Assembly (NCBI GenBank): GCA_029962745.1
Contig: CM057151.1
Location: 35,124,018 to 35,188,017, forward strand
Direction of reading: 5' to 3'
DNA: 64,000 bases
Source: Echinometra lucunter
Lineage: Eukaryota; Echinodermata; Echinoidea; Camarodonta; Echinometridae
Part shown: piece by piece, positions 53,200-59,593 of the stretch
Layout: every line of letters starts with the position of its first letter
Position numbering within the stretch: the first letter of the stretch is position 1
Made by a program: the position numbers and the translations under genes
The notes under the pieces: model-generated
Told to the model about the DNA's origin: nothing
The model's input: only the letters and a program-made list of their open reading frames with translations
Database searches by the model: none

Positions 53200-53574
53200 G
53201 TAATATTGGATGTAGAGTGTAATATTGCTGCCATTAGAAAACAAGATGAACAACATGCTCATTCTTTGTACTGCATTAGCATGCAGTATTTGCACTCTAC
53301 AAAACTAAGTTAATTCTGTCCATTGAAATTCACGATTACCCCTCTGTAAAATCAAGTTTAAACACCAAAATTTTAATCTTTCCTCTATCATGCTTTCCCA
53401 CAGACCCAACAGGACTCTGTCAAAGAGTACCAGAAGATGAGACCACTGTTCCGATTGGCCAACAGGCTGATCCAAGCTGCAAGGAGTTCCAAGTTAGACC
53501 AGGCTGGTCTGAGAGAGTATCTTAAAGCACTCAAGGAGAACTACTTCAAGGAGATGGGGTCATCTGAGGAATGA
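23829..53574 (+). CDS. MSH4: MutS homologue 4 (MSH4), 25 exons recognised, 5' end missing (whole span)
   Basis: MSH4 pairs with MSH5 in a meiosis-specific MutS-type clamp that stabilises recombination intermediates and promotes crossovers; it acts in the nucleus and does not repair mismatches. The 25 exons listed separately join in phase to about 903 residues plus stop. Order: Ser/Thr-rich N-terminus (1-130), connector and core domains with RKYFNETKG (about 213-222) and FGVLNYTKT (about 307-315), lever/clamp region with NMRTQK, the ATPase domain with Walker A GPNMSGKST (654-662, split by an intron), Walker [10 protein letters not shown] (730-738), switch His in FFATHF (about 767), and the C-terminal helix-turn-helix region. 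There is no N-terminal mismatch-recognition Phe-x-Glu domain, as expected for MSH4 as opposed to MSH2/3/6. The vertebrate protein is about 936 residues, so about 30 N-terminal residues are not placed. Confidence 0.97.
24540..24688 (+). CDS. MSH4: MSH4 exon
   Basis: Reads [15 protein letters not shown], then three TPGR-type repeats, and ends with PQSSVLV before G|GTATGT. The SWxP and SxxVxVA motifs at the ends match the MSH4 N-terminal boundary. Confidence 0.85.
25988..26073 (+). CDS. MSH4: MSH4 exon (start of conserved domain)
   Basis: Reads [20 protein letters not shown], then KQSELILSQ, a highly conserved start of the MutS connector domain in MSH4. Phase 1 in, phase 0 out. Confidence 0.95.
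26489..26551 (+). CDS. MSH4: MSH4 exon
   Basis: 21 codons, [21 protein letters not shown], between TCTTACAG and GTAAGT. Corresponds to the FADNxTYxKVxTKLxxLxPxE block of MSH4. Confidence 0.95.
26677..26918 (+). repeat. Two-copy direct repeat in a MSH4 intron
   Basis: TATATAGAGGCTTATTCAAA...GTGCACAATCCTGA...CATGAAATGCCT occurs at 26677-26763 and 26833-26918, offset 156 bases, with few differences. Confidence 0.85.
27055..27178 (+). CDS. MSH4: MSH4 exon
   Basis: Reads [20 protein letters not shown] and ends [13 protein letters not shown]. The last block is nearly invariant in animal MSH4. Phase 0 in, 1 out. Confidence 0.96.
27286..27672. mobile_element. MITE-like element with TTAACCCAT-type ends
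   Basis: Ends ACCCATTCGTGACA and TGTCACGAATGGGTTAA are inverted repeats. Inner motifs AATTGGCAATG and TTGCCAATTTGA. Related sequence occurs at 46819-47231 and 47724-47795. Confidence 0.75.
28206..28463 (+). repeat. Three-copy tandem repeat of about 94 bases
   Basis: TATCTGAACTCTCTATTATG, then AGGTTCCACTGTAGATG, occurs three times in register, in a MSH4 intron. Confidence 0.9.
28485..28605 (+). repeat. (GACTCG)n minisatellite
   Basis: Repeats of GACTCGGACTCG with interruptions. On the minus strand it reads as a Glu/Ser repeat ORF, which is an artefact. Confidence 0.85.
28855..28921 (+). CDS. MSH4: MSH4 exon
   Basis: Reads [19 protein letters not shown], then TSK split at the donor GTAAGC (phase 2). 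Matches the MSH4 block LExxxQLCxAEFSxV. Confidence 0.95.
29682..29803 (+). CDS. MSH4: MSH4 exon
   Basis: Reads [20 protein letters not shown], then [16 protein letters not shown]. This is the end of the connector domain and start of the lever. The acceptor lies in a long T/G-rich tract. Phase 2 in, 1 out. Confidence 0.96.
30175..30955. mobile_element. Possible 0.78-kb non-autonomous element
   Basis: Left end TACCACTTTCACACC and right end GGCAGTGTGAAAACAGTA are imperfect inverted repeats. AAAGCG/CGCTTT motifs and GGAATATTCC recur inside both sides. No ORF of note. Lies in a MSH4 intron. Confidence 0.5.
31331..31435 (+). CDS. MSH4: MSH4 exon
   Basis: Reads [20 protein letters not shown] and ends [15 protein letters not shown]. 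The FGVLNxTxTxxG motif is the conserved MutS core motif (TLFxxLNxTxTxxGxRLLR), which continues in the next exon. Phase 1 in and out. Confidence 0.97.
31878..32870 (+). mobile_element. Tandem-array element, copy 1 (3' truncated)
   Basis: Starts TTTTGTCTCGCCCACCGG, then a CCGTCCGTC-type block, then about six units of roughly 158 bases. It shares its start and units with the element at 33.85 kb but lacks the closing inverted repeat, fading out near 32870 in a MSH4 intron. Confidence 0.8.
32906..32944 (+). CDS. MSH4: MSH4 exon (39 nt)
   Basis: Reads [13 protein letters not shown] and completes the core motif. It is very short, sits between the two tandem-array elements and has good splice sites (TTTTACAG, GTAAGT). 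Confidence 0.94.
33244..33324 (+). CDS. MSH4: MSH4 exon
   Basis: Reads [20 protein letters not shown], then LFYNLQS. Matches the MutS block INxRLDxVxEL. Phase 1 in and out. Confidence 0.96.
33848..35400 (+). mobile_element. Tandem-array element, copy 2 (complete ends)
   Basis: Begins TTTTGTCTCGCCCACC and ends GGGTGGGCGAGACACAA, which are inverted repeats of each other. The interior is a (CCGTCCGTCGT)n block (33898-33995) and about eight units of roughly 158 bases with landmarks CGTGCAAGACTCTCTTATGA, CAAACTTGGGTTG, GACCTGCATGTTATGG and AGGTCACATGGTAAGG. Long open stretches here are by-products of the repeat. Confidence 0.82.
34107..34904 (+). promoter_or_regulatory. Regular array of DR1 nuclear-receptor motifs
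   Basis: Six perfect AGGTCAAAGGTCA motifs (34107, 34264, 34421, 34578, 34735, 34892), about 157 bases apart, each with an upstream AGGTCA and often another following. Three more perfect copies lie in the sister array (32092, 32437, 32594). The motif is the consensus DR1 of RXR-type heterodimers and HNF4. Function is unproven; the regular spacing follows from the tandem repeat. Confidence 0.4.
35496..35686 (+). CDS. MSH4: MSH4 exon
   Basis: Reads [20 protein letters not shown], then an acidic/Ser stretch, then [18 protein letters not shown]. This is the lever domain of MutS proteins. Phase 1 in, 0 out. Confidence 0.96.
35895..36027 (+). CDS. MSH4: MSH4 exon
   Basis: Reads [20 protein letters not shown] and ends [23 protein letters not shown] is an MSH4 signature block in the lever/clamp region. 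Confidence 0.96.
36277..36330 (+). CDS. MSH4: MSH4 exon (54 nt)
   Basis: Reads [18 protein letters not shown]. Matches the MutS lever motif LDxARRxYxExVDDI. Phase 1 in and out. Confidence 0.96.
36700..37130. repeat. MSH4 intron segment with a near-perfect CRE palindrome
   Basis: A 30-base palindrome at 36893-36922, GGTACCCACAATGACG then TCATTGTGGTTACC, is centred on TGACGTCA. The surrounding sequence shows no gene and could be part of an unrecognised element. Confidence 0.5.
37348..37532 (+). CDS. MSH4: MSH4 exon
   Basis: Reads [20 protein letters not shown], then [12 protein letters not shown], ending [11 protein letters not shown]. The ARGFFIQ block is conserved. The following intron received the 3.75-kb transposon 205 bases downstream of this exon. 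Confidence 0.96.
37738..41492 (+). mobile_element. hAT-like DNA transposon in a MSH4 intron, apparently intact
   Basis: Terminal inverted repeats CAGGGTTCC...GGAACCCTG enclose 3755 bases. GTATTA flanks both ends (37732-37737 and 41493-41498) as a target duplication. Subterminal regions on both sides carry repeats of TCATGGAAAAGTCATGG. The interior has one long uninterrupted ORF (38942-41296). It lies in the sense orientation of MSH4. A 6-bp duplication is shorter than the 8 bp usual for hAT elements, so the superfamily call rests on TIR and protein motifs. Complete ends plus an intact ORF suggest recent insertion. Confidence 0.88.
38942..41296 (+). CDS. hAT-like transposase, 784 residues
   Basis: Single-exon, uninterrupted ORF inside the transposon. 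An N-terminal zinc finger of BED/C2H2 type has Cys32, Cys35, His52 and His58. Acidic candidates of the catalytic core are FDES (about residue 199) and SMDG (about 264). CRHRW (about 351) resembles the hAT RW block. A C-terminal [11 protein letters not shown] (about 627-637) resembles the hAT dimerisation motif SERxFS. The last 90 or so residues are Lys/Glu-rich and probably coiled coil. The ATG context (AATCATGCCGG) is acceptable. It is a transposon gene, not a host gene. Confidence 0.85.
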   Translation: MPGKCTFTNKWITDPNYSQWISKDADHSKAKCVICHKSFDVSNMGEAALKSHMAGKKHKQNLAAVSESSNPGRINTISSYFSSQGSKSSSTLSSESVPSTSKGTSSATDRDMSSYLTPDSVFKAELIWTMKLIDSHNSYNSAKNISSLFGLMFPDSEIASRFTCGEDKSNYLATFGLAPYFTARMKDKIRGADEYVLLFDESLNKSMQMKQLDIHARFFDSGIVTTRYIGSEFMGHATANDLHDRILPVIQDLGTSNLVQLSMDGPNVNWKLFELLCEDVSKEHKKSLLNIGSCGMHVMHNAFRSGCIGCGWEIEETLCSLHRLFKDSPARTEDFEKVTNSTTFPLKFCRHRWLENQSVMARALEVKPKLDQYVQAVERNQAPNPKTKTCETVRSAIKDPLFEAKGEFFLSIAREIEPFLADYQTVSPMIPFIGTDIVKILKSLMRRFVKDDILAAASTPLRISKLELKDENLKDTSQVDIGFATKQAVTKAKKKVSERVIYQFRNDCRKFLLNVTKKLLEKSPIKYSLVRTAKWMDPEEILKDGASCETALTATLQVLVNSQYVNGRDCDRILSEYREMMAGEVVDLHSFKRKDMRLDKFYAGVGESKQLMNLWTIMKLLMCLSHGQADVERGFSVNKEVEVENQKERTLVARRIIVDHIRTAGGVMNVGITKEMLSHAKQARQRYRTFLEEEKKKRMDELKGEKRKLLEDEIDSMKKRKVQLEKDACFLHKEADSTAELAEKGGDLSLLAKSNAMRRRAREKDAEAQNAEQLIKIKEGELVD
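41981..41993 (+). CDS. MSH4: MSH4 micro-exon (13 nt)
   Basis: ATC AAG ATG AAT G between TGCCTCACAG and GTAAGT, coding IKMN. Without it the frame between the neighbouring exons breaks. With it the protein reads TTDL-IKMN-DRVRESL, matching the conserved xDLIKMNxRxxESL block of MSH4. Confidence 0.92.
42116..42268 (-). mobile_element. tRNA-derived SINE in a MSH4 intron
   Basis: On the minus strand the head reads GTGGCTCAGTCGTAGAGCAG (box A type) followed by GGTTTCAAAACC (box B type). A body follows with ACTTAAAGCCGTCAG. The same body occurs near 8.5 kb. Confidence 0.75.
42534..42840 (+). repeat. Partial dispersed repeat in a MSH4 intron
   Basis: Starts TACCCTCCCCAAACGAAGTT with the internal mirror AAGTTGAAGGGGGTATA. 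Sequence of this style appears as truncated repeats in invertebrate genomes; family unnamed here. Confidence 0.4.
42892..42937 (+). CDS. MSH4: MSH4 exon (46 nt)
   Basis: Reads [16 protein letters not shown], ending in phase 2 at GT|GTAAGT. Matches the clamp-proximal block xESLxEIYxMT. Confidence 0.94.
43437..43561 (+). CDS. MSH4: MSH4 exon
   Basis: Reads [20 protein letters not shown] and ends [31 protein letters not shown], completed by the next exon, leads into the ATPase domain. Phase 2 in, 1 out. Confidence 0.97.
43644..43940. mobile_element. 297-bp MITE with 38-bp terminal repeats
   Basis: GGGGCGTTCAGATATGAGGC, then AACATTGTGGC-CCACAA, at the left is matched by its reverse complement ending TGAACGCCCC at the right. 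AT-rich middle with a T run. Lies just after a MSH4 exon. Confidence 0.88.
44893..45560 (+). repeat. Diverged repeats in a MSH4 intron
   Basis: CTGATGTGAAACCA-type blocks followed by TTT..CCAT.AAGGTAA recur near 44913 and 45073, with a weaker copy near 45530. An old tandem duplication is possible. Confidence 0.4.
46012..46478 (+). repeat. Tandem duplication across a MSH4 splice acceptor
   Basis: Copy 1 is about 46012-46240 and copy 2 about 46253-46478, offset 238 bases and almost identical. Each includes the polypyrimidine tract, TATGCAG and the first bases of the exon (GACCAGACTT). Only copy 2 continues into the real exon; copy 1 ends in TTATTATTA and a stop soon after. Confidence 0.9.
46463..46557 (+). 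CDS. MSH4: MSH4 exon
   Basis: Reads [20 protein letters not shown], then [12 protein letters not shown]. This acceptor is the second of two near-identical tandem copies. The upstream copy at 46224 has the same polypyrimidine tract and AG, but its exon sequence ends after about 14 bases and runs into a stop. Confidence 0.96.
46819..47231. mobile_element. MITE-like element, relative of the 27.3-kb copy
   Basis: Ends TTAACCCATAG and CTATGGGTTAA are inverted repeats. Inner AATTGGCAA and TTGCCAATTTGAGG match the element at 27286-27672. Confidence 0.6.
47485..47800. repeat. Composite repeat remnant
   Basis: A G run and GGTAGGTATGTGCCGCGGGC, followed by several CGGGGG-CTTTGGAA-GGGC-type units. The end at 47724-47795 is one terminus of the TTAACCCATTCGTGACA element. 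ORFs here are not genes. Confidence 0.5.
48014..48061 (+). CDS. MSH4: MSH4 exon (first part of Walker A)
   Basis: 16 codons, [16 protein letters not shown], ending exactly between Met and Ser of the Walker A motif. Phase 0 at both ends. Confidence 0.97.
48417..48584 (+). CDS. MSH4: MSH4 exon (Walker A completion)
   Basis: Starts [20 protein letters not shown], completing Walker A, then [11 protein letters not shown] and [14 protein letters not shown] (the SSF/T motif of MutS ATPases). The key lysine of GKS is present, so ATP binding should be intact. Confidence 0.98.
48993..49065 (+). CDS. MSH4: MSH4 exon (Walker B)
   Basis: Reads [20 protein letters not shown], then ELGR before G|GTGGGT. 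The catalytic Asp-Glu of Walker B is intact. Confidence 0.98.
49325..49521. mobile_element. 197-bp element with CATACCTGCCAAC ends
   Basis: CATACCTGCCAAC and GTTGGCAGGTATG are perfect inverted repeats. The interior repeats TTCCTATTT/AATAGGAA. Lies in the MSH4 intron after Walker B. Confidence 0.8.
50325..50690 (+). pseudogene. Three decayed tandem copies of a MSH4 exon
   Basis: Copies begin at about 50325, 50452 and 50579 and resemble the real exon at 50712 along most of their length. Copy 1 keeps an AG acceptor and a full in-frame translation ([20 protein letters not shown], then FETHF), but no donor in the correct phase. Copy 2 has indels and an in-frame stop. Copy 3 keeps [20 protein letters not shown], but its start is shifted in frame and its acceptor is gone. 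Spacing is 127, 127 and 133 bases. These look like relics of a local exon amplification. Confidence 0.85.
50712..50847 (+). CDS. MSH4: MSH4 exon (post-Walker B, switch His)
   Basis: Reads [20 protein letters not shown], then [20 protein letters not shown], ending YPNVE, phase 2. Contains the conserved FATHF histidine. It is the last and only intact member of four tandem copies spaced by about 127-133 bases. Confidence 0.97.
50853..51167. mobile_element. MITE-like element just after the switch-His exon
   Basis: Left GACCTATTCACATGTAGTGG-CAAACCC and right GGGTTTGTTACTGGATGTAT-GAATGAGCC are imperfect inverted repeats, about 27 bases. Begins 6 bases inside the intron. Confidence 0.6.
51175..51512 (+). 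repeat. Tandem repeat with an inserted MITE
   Basis: ATGTTCTGCTTCATTTAATG, then AGCAACCAACAAAG, occurs four times (near 51180, 51224, 51412, 51466). Between the second and third copies lies a 123-bp palindromic element (51271-51393) with ends CTGGCAGAAGGGCGGTAA and TTACTGCCCTTCTGCCAG. Confidence 0.82.
51938..52041 (+). CDS. MSH4: MSH4 exon
   Basis: Reads [20 protein letters not shown], then [15 protein letters not shown]. Corresponds to the MutS block NxHFxV...YxYKLxxGxxEEKxYG. Phase 2 in, 1 out. Confidence 0.95.
52569..52657 (+). CDS. MSH4: MSH4 exon
   Basis: Reads [20 protein letters not shown], then [10 protein letters not shown]. This is the GxxxAxxxxLPxxIxxxA motif at the end of the MutS ATPase domain. 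Phase 1 in, 0 out. Confidence 0.96.
53404..53574 (+). CDS. MSH4: MSH4 terminal exon
   Basis: Reads [20 protein letters not shown] and ends [14 protein letters not shown], then TGA. The helical C-terminus matches the last block of MSH4 (Y-L-A-xRLxQxAxxSxLD...YLxxLKxxY). Two decayed copies of this exon follow in the 3' flank. Confidence 0.95.
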   Translation, partial: TQQDSVKEYQKMRPLFRLANRLIQAARSSKLDQAGLREYLKALKENYFKEMGSSEE

Positions 53575-53599
53575 TAGTATTGAGAAACAAGAATGTACA

Positions 53600-53880
53600 T
53601 GAGAGCTACCTTCCAACTTGACAACAAGACTGATCCAAGTTAGACTGTGCCATTTTAAGAGAGTGCCTTAATGCTCTCAAAAGAGAGCTTCTTGTATTTG
53701 AAGATGGGATCTGCATAGGAATGACAGTATCAGGCAGCTTGAACCTGCAACCATGGTTCCTACTGGCCAACAGGTTGATGCAAGCAGGACCGGAATGGTT
53801 GCAAAGACTGCCAAGGAAAGTCACTTCAGGTACATGGGATCTACATCATCTGCTGCTGAGGAAATATCTGAATCAAAGCG
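53600..53880 (+). pseudogene. Two decayed tandem copies of the MSH4 terminal exon
   Basis: Relative to the real exon segment starting at 53449 (TTCCGATTGGCCAACAGG), copy A starts near 53611 (TTCCAACTTGACAACAAG) and copy B near 53757 (TTCCTACTGGCCAACAGG). Each continues to a counterpart of the exon end (GAT/CATGGGATC...TCTGAGGAA-like). Spacing is about 162 and 146 bases. Both have indels and stops and lie downstream of the stop codon, so they are non-coding. Confidence 0.75.
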
Positions 53881-53994
53881 ATTCCACGTATCTACAATAG
53901 ATTCATCCAAACAACAAGGAACTCATAAGTTCGACCAAGCTTTACTTAGTGAGTACCACGGAGAGTCATGTCAAGGTGGTGTTATCTGCAGAGG

Positions 53995-54000
53995 AATAAA
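53995..54000 (+). terminator. Possible MSH4 poly(A) signal
   Basis: AATAAA about 420 bases after the MSH4 stop codon. It is the first canonical hexamer I noticed on the plus strand after the stop. Motif only. Confidence 0.3.
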
Positions 54001-54333
54001 GAGTCATGAGGACTTCATGTATCTGGAAAAAGCAGTCTGTCTAAATGGGTCTTATATTCATCTAAGCAGCAAGAAGTACCAAGACTCAAAGATTCTCCCT
54101 TAATTGCTCCTCGTACTTCATACCATCTTGATTATCTCCTTTGCCTGTTCATTGTTTGAGCAATTTTCTCTCATTGGCTAGCAATTTCTCTGTCCATGCC
54201 TCTGGATATCTCTTCTAGAGAATGTGTAATGTGTGCAGCTAATATTACACTGTAGATACATTTGTCTAGTTAATTCAATATCATTATTGTACAGTTGGCA
54301 TAATAATCATAATTTTAGATCAGCATTTCTGTA

Positions 54334-54530
54334 GTAACAACGTACATGTGGAATAACTTGCCATTGGAAATCAGGACATCCCCAACTGTAGAAACATTTA
54401 AAATAAGGCTCAAAACATATCTTTTCACCTTGTTCTTATTCTCTTTAAGCATATCAGTTCTTCAGCGCAGAAGAATATATGTATATAGGTTCTGCGCTCT
54501 ATAAATTGATTGATTGGTTGATTGACATGT
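54334..54530 (+). mobile_element. 5'-truncated LINE: reverse transcriptase C-terminus plus tail
   Basis: The frame reads MWNNLPLEIRTSPTVETFK, then IRLKTYLF, the C-terminal block of CR1/L2-like ORF2 proteins (WNxLPxxIR...FKxxLKxxLF). The stop is at 54502, after GCGCTCTA, followed by an ATTG-type tail. The residual ORF is too short for most gene finders. Confidence 0.85.
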
Positions 54531-55810
54531 TTTAATATATAAGGAATGTTTTCATATTTTATGCATTATGTGAATGTAAGGGCTCTCGTTCACATACATG
54601 TGTGTTAAAATGTCCAATGAGGATGAGGAAAGCAATCTTGAACCACAAAGGTCCTAAATGTACTTATTTCTCTGCCTAGTGTAGGATACAGAAATATGGA
54701 GCACATTACGCTTATTCTCCTCCGGCATTTTTCCTTGGAGTATTCAAACAAAGCATAAACTGGAGTTCTGGTCATGCAATCGTAATGTGAAAGAAACTCT
54801 TCCAAAGCAACTGGGAGAGTCAGTTTAGTTGTATATAAACATAGGTGTCTAGTGTAAAATTTGGAGATTACCGGTATTGAATTGATAAATTCACTTACTT
54901 TCCCCAGAAGGTACTTGCACTGCACAAAGAAATGAGTATGTGGGACCACACAAATCTGGCATGAATGGTACCCCAAACTTTTCAGCTTTTTCTTGTCATA
55001 TTTCCAATATGAGGGCATTTGAAAAGCAGTCCTTTCTTGGGGACATTTTTACTATGATATTCTTTCTAACTGATAATGAAAGAATGAGAAAGCTCACAAG
55101 TTATTTTCACCTTTCCTGGAACTCAAGCTTCTCTTTGAGGGTTGTACAATTTTCAGTTGGAGGAATGTTGTTTTACCCTATACAGTTTCTCTCCCCCCCC
55201 CCCCCCCCCCCAGTTAAGTGAAACATAAATCAATAGAATGAAAGGTGATATAACCCACTTTTAGCAAATTAACTCAACACTAAATAAAAATAAAACAAAA
55301 ATGTATATCGGAGCCCAGTATTTCCAAGCAACTCTGAGTGATGTCGTGAAGTTAAGTTCAAGGATCATGAAACACATAGCATCACTTTCTTTAAAACTTG
55401 TGAGCAAAATAATATTTCATTAATGTTAATCTACTAGAAAGCAGTCAGTATATTAAAGGGGAAATGGAATTGTCAGCAAAACTGATAGTTCTTGCTGATG
55501 TTAGTCATATTATGCTGATTCTGTCACAGTTTGACTGTATGCACGACAGAGAATCTTACAAACATTTGGGACTCACAGTGAATAAATTCCCTTTCATATT
55601 TCATTAGCCCAAAACTTGTAACTGGTTTAGGTTACATTTTATGGTGCAGCTGTTACTTCATACGAGTACACAAAGATTTCACATACATGTTAGTTTCCAA
55701 TATTTATTTGCCTCTTCTACTTGAGTGAATATTGTCATTACAGAGAATATCCCTGAAGAACATCATGGACTGTGTACAAATGTGATACTGTTGTAGAAAT
55801 ATATTTGAAA

Positions 55811-56445
55811 TACTGTATAAGCCAATATTTTCGCGTACAGATATTTTCGCGAATCACAGGCTCACAGACATTTTCGTGAGTCGTTGATTTCGCGAGCACA
55901 AGAGCAGTTAGCAGGACAGGACTTGCAGTAAACTTATTTGTACATGAAAGAGCCATATTGGCAGATCCGAAGGATTTGTTTTTCAATTTTTTTGGTTGCC
56001 AATACCATCACACTCGTAGCTTGCGATAAACAAAAAAAAAAATCAGTCGTAATACCCCTGATTTCTTGATTTATAGCGCATTTTCAGCCACTCTCTTTCT
56101 TACCATCCCACAAAGGCCCTGCATGCTTTGGAAAAATGGCACCGATTTCGCACTTTTGGTAGCAAAATTGAGCTTCTTATAGGGGTTTTTGAGGTGACTA
56201 CGGAACTAACTTGTGGTGAGTGACAATTTCTCTGTGTGTTGTGATGTACATGTTACATACACACGGAGGACTGCTGGGCACTTTCCACATACATGTAGTG
56301 CATGCATGGCAATATGGCAACAATGCACCGATGGCGAGCGAGAGCTAATTATGTGCGGATATTTTCGCATCAACTTCATGATTGGTGAGTGACTCGCGAA
56401 ATTCGAGAAAATAAAACCATCGCAAAAATTTCAGCTCGTACAGTA
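55811..56445. mobile_element. 635-bp element with TACTGTA ends
   Basis: Left TACTGTATAAGCC-ATATTTTCGCG and right CGCAAAAATTTCAGC-TCGTACAGTA are imperfect inverted repeats. ATTTTCGCG/CGCGAA recurs near both ends. Confidence 0.75.
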
Positions 56446-56449
56446 ACAA

Positions 56450-59400
56450 CAAATGAAACACAAGAGAGAGGTTTCTTTTTAGATGCATATTGTGCTTTAG
56501 TGTTATTTCAAGCCAATCCTCAAGATTTCATAGAAATACAAAGTATTCATCACTATACCCCTTATGACAGCTGGAATCTTTGAACCAGAGAAAAGAAGTG
56601 CACTATGAGATGATTAAAAACGAAAAGCACATAAAACAAGAAATAAACTCAAAGGTATGGCTTTGTTTTTTACATACAGTATGTAGGAAAAGAAAAAGGA
56701 CTGTACATCAAAGTTTAACATATATATTAAAAAAAATCATATACTGTGTTTATTATGCACATATTCAAAATATATATAGCAAATTTCTTCTTGCACCTTA
56801 GAATAATAAATCCTAACTTCTATTTTTCAATATAATGCATTCTAATTCGAATGTAGTTTTCTTTTGCACAATATACAATTAACCAGCATATGACTTCATA
56901 TCAAGAAGTTGATGTTCCTTATTAAATGGGAACACAAATTCCACCAACTCTGGTAATGTATTGTTATATTGCAAATATTAAATGTAGAATATCTGAATAA
57001 TGACCACAATAAATGAAATTCAAATGAAATCCAATTCAACTTGTATGTAGGGCTGGGGACCTGCAAAGAAGTTTACATCAATGCTAGCAGGTGTGTTTAG
57101 TATTTTATTCTAGTTTATGTGACATCACACACAAAGGGATCTAGTCTATTATACTATGAACACACTACCTTAGTACAAAGAAACTCATTAATTACCTCAA
57201 TTAAAACACTCGTGCATGTTATTTGATACTATTTTAAGGTGTCACTTAATTCATTTTTTTATCAAAATACTTTGATTTAGTATGATTTGCAAAAGGAAGC
57301 ACCGCATTTTATACCAAAAAAGGCATAGATAATATTTTACAATTTGAACACTGGTACTGGGTTTAATCCATTTTGCATTCAGCACAAAGAATATAACCAT
57401 AACAGAAAAAACATACACAGAAATAATATTCAACTCTTGTTCACTTAAATACCTATTAGAAATGCAGCTTAAATTTGAACATCAATTACATTTGAATAAA
57501 ATATATACAAATCAGAGGAAAATAGGTGAATGCTTCCTAACAGTACATCATACCTAATTCATTTTATTTAAGCTAAAATTGCTTCCAAAATGTTTCATAA
57601 ATATCCACTATTCTTCATCGTATCATATATATACTTTCAAATAAAGATTTAATTTGATAAATCCTCACAAAGACAGGAAAATTATACTTTCAAAAATGGA
57701 AGTGCAGTTCTTAGCTGAAACTCACCAGAGTCCAGGACAAATATATCACTTTATTTGGGCAGTTCCAAAATACTCATTTCCCATTTCTACAAAATGTATT
57801 TACAAAAGAACTGCCATTTCTGACTGTGTATTGGTGTTTAACATGTACATAATATGAACAATTAACAATATGTAATACATACACTCCCCAGTAGTAATTT
57901 TGCAATTAAATAGCTTGACACTTTCCGATAGGTGGACGTACAATAATGGTGATACTGTTTTTTTATAACAAAATATATCTGTTATTATTTATGTGCTGGA
58001 ATGCTTAGACTGAGACCACACATTTCATCCTTAATGGACAAATTATCGATTTCACACGTTCTTCAATCACTATTCATTAAAGTGTCTCACCTGTACTTCT
58101 GCTAATTTCTGATTTAATAAAAAAAAATATTAAAAAATAAAAAAAATCAGACTAACACTCGAGGCTTAGTTCAATACAACAAAAATAGAGCAATACAGGT
58201 TATCTGTTATCATTTCCAGATCTAATACATTTCTTGCCTCAGCTAGAGGTCAAAGATTTCAAAAGTATCTTTAAAATAATGAAAATTTAAATTTGTAGAT
58301 TTCACACTTGAAATCTTTTTTTCATAATTCACACTTTTCGAAATGCATAATGATTGCAAAGCTAATGACTGAAAGTTAATTTTCACAATCCAAAATCAAG
58401 AGAAAACTTATTGTGATCAGAAGGATGGGATCAATCATACTGGATTGTGAAATCTGATCTCTGCCAGATCGCTACAGAGGCAACTTTGAATATTGCATCA
58501 AATCTCAGTTCACAATTCCTGTGGCATTTTACACTTTCCATTCATTTTCAATTACTTTAAAAAAATGATACGTTTAAATTCATATAGAACTGAAAACTTA
58601 AAGCTCTTTCATTTTGTCATTCATTCAATGACCAATAAGTGTAAAAGACAGTGAATGCATGGATTAATACTTAACTGCAAATTAGAAAACTTGCATTCAG
58701 TACTTATTCCGAAATGCTGCATGCTGTATATGCAAGTGGGAGATAACAAACATGTGCCAAATGTTAATTAAGTAATGTTTTGATTGTAGATTTCAGACTT
58801 GAATTTTTTTTTTCTTTCATAATAATTCAAACTTTTCAAAATGCATATCCATAGAACAATTCAATTGCTAACATGATATCACTGAAAATAACAAAAACAT
58901 TTGTTGCTTTTTAAGAAATTGCAAAGACTTGCATGTATTGTGCATAGCAAACAATTTCTTACATTTTCTCATCTGCAAATACTGCACAGAACTATAACAT
59001 TCAGTTGTAAATATCTTTTCACAAATCAATTTCATCAAAATTCATTGACAATGCATAATTCAGGAATGCAGATAACTTAAGAATGTACACAGAAGAAATC
59101 TACATGATACTGTACAACTAATTCCATTCCTTTCTTTTCCATTACATCTATTCAGCATGACCATTCCATAGGTGCACACATAGACAATATGCAGCACAAC
59201 ACAACCCAAATCCCTCAACATACATAATTCATATCTATACCATCTTGGTCACTCATAAAGTGAAACTTAATGGGAACAGCTGAGAAGTATTTACATACCA
59301 AATTTCTCTTTAAATATTTCTATATCCTAGACCCTACCCTACAGTAATATTCTTGTGGCTGCTGCAATGCACAACTGATGCTAAGTACTTTCATAATGAA

Positions 59401-59524
59401 TATAATGAATGAAAAATCAACCCTGTGTCAACTGTAATCAAATGAAAATACAAGAAAATATCAAAACAAAAAACAATGTGGTTATCTAGATAACAATTAT
59501 TGAAAATAAAAATGGGTTTATACA

Positions 59525-59593
<69 letters not shown>

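Noticed and set aside
53753..54103. 116-residue ORF downstream of MSH4
   Set aside because: Overlaps the decayed terminal-exon copy in a different frame, with no recognisable domain.
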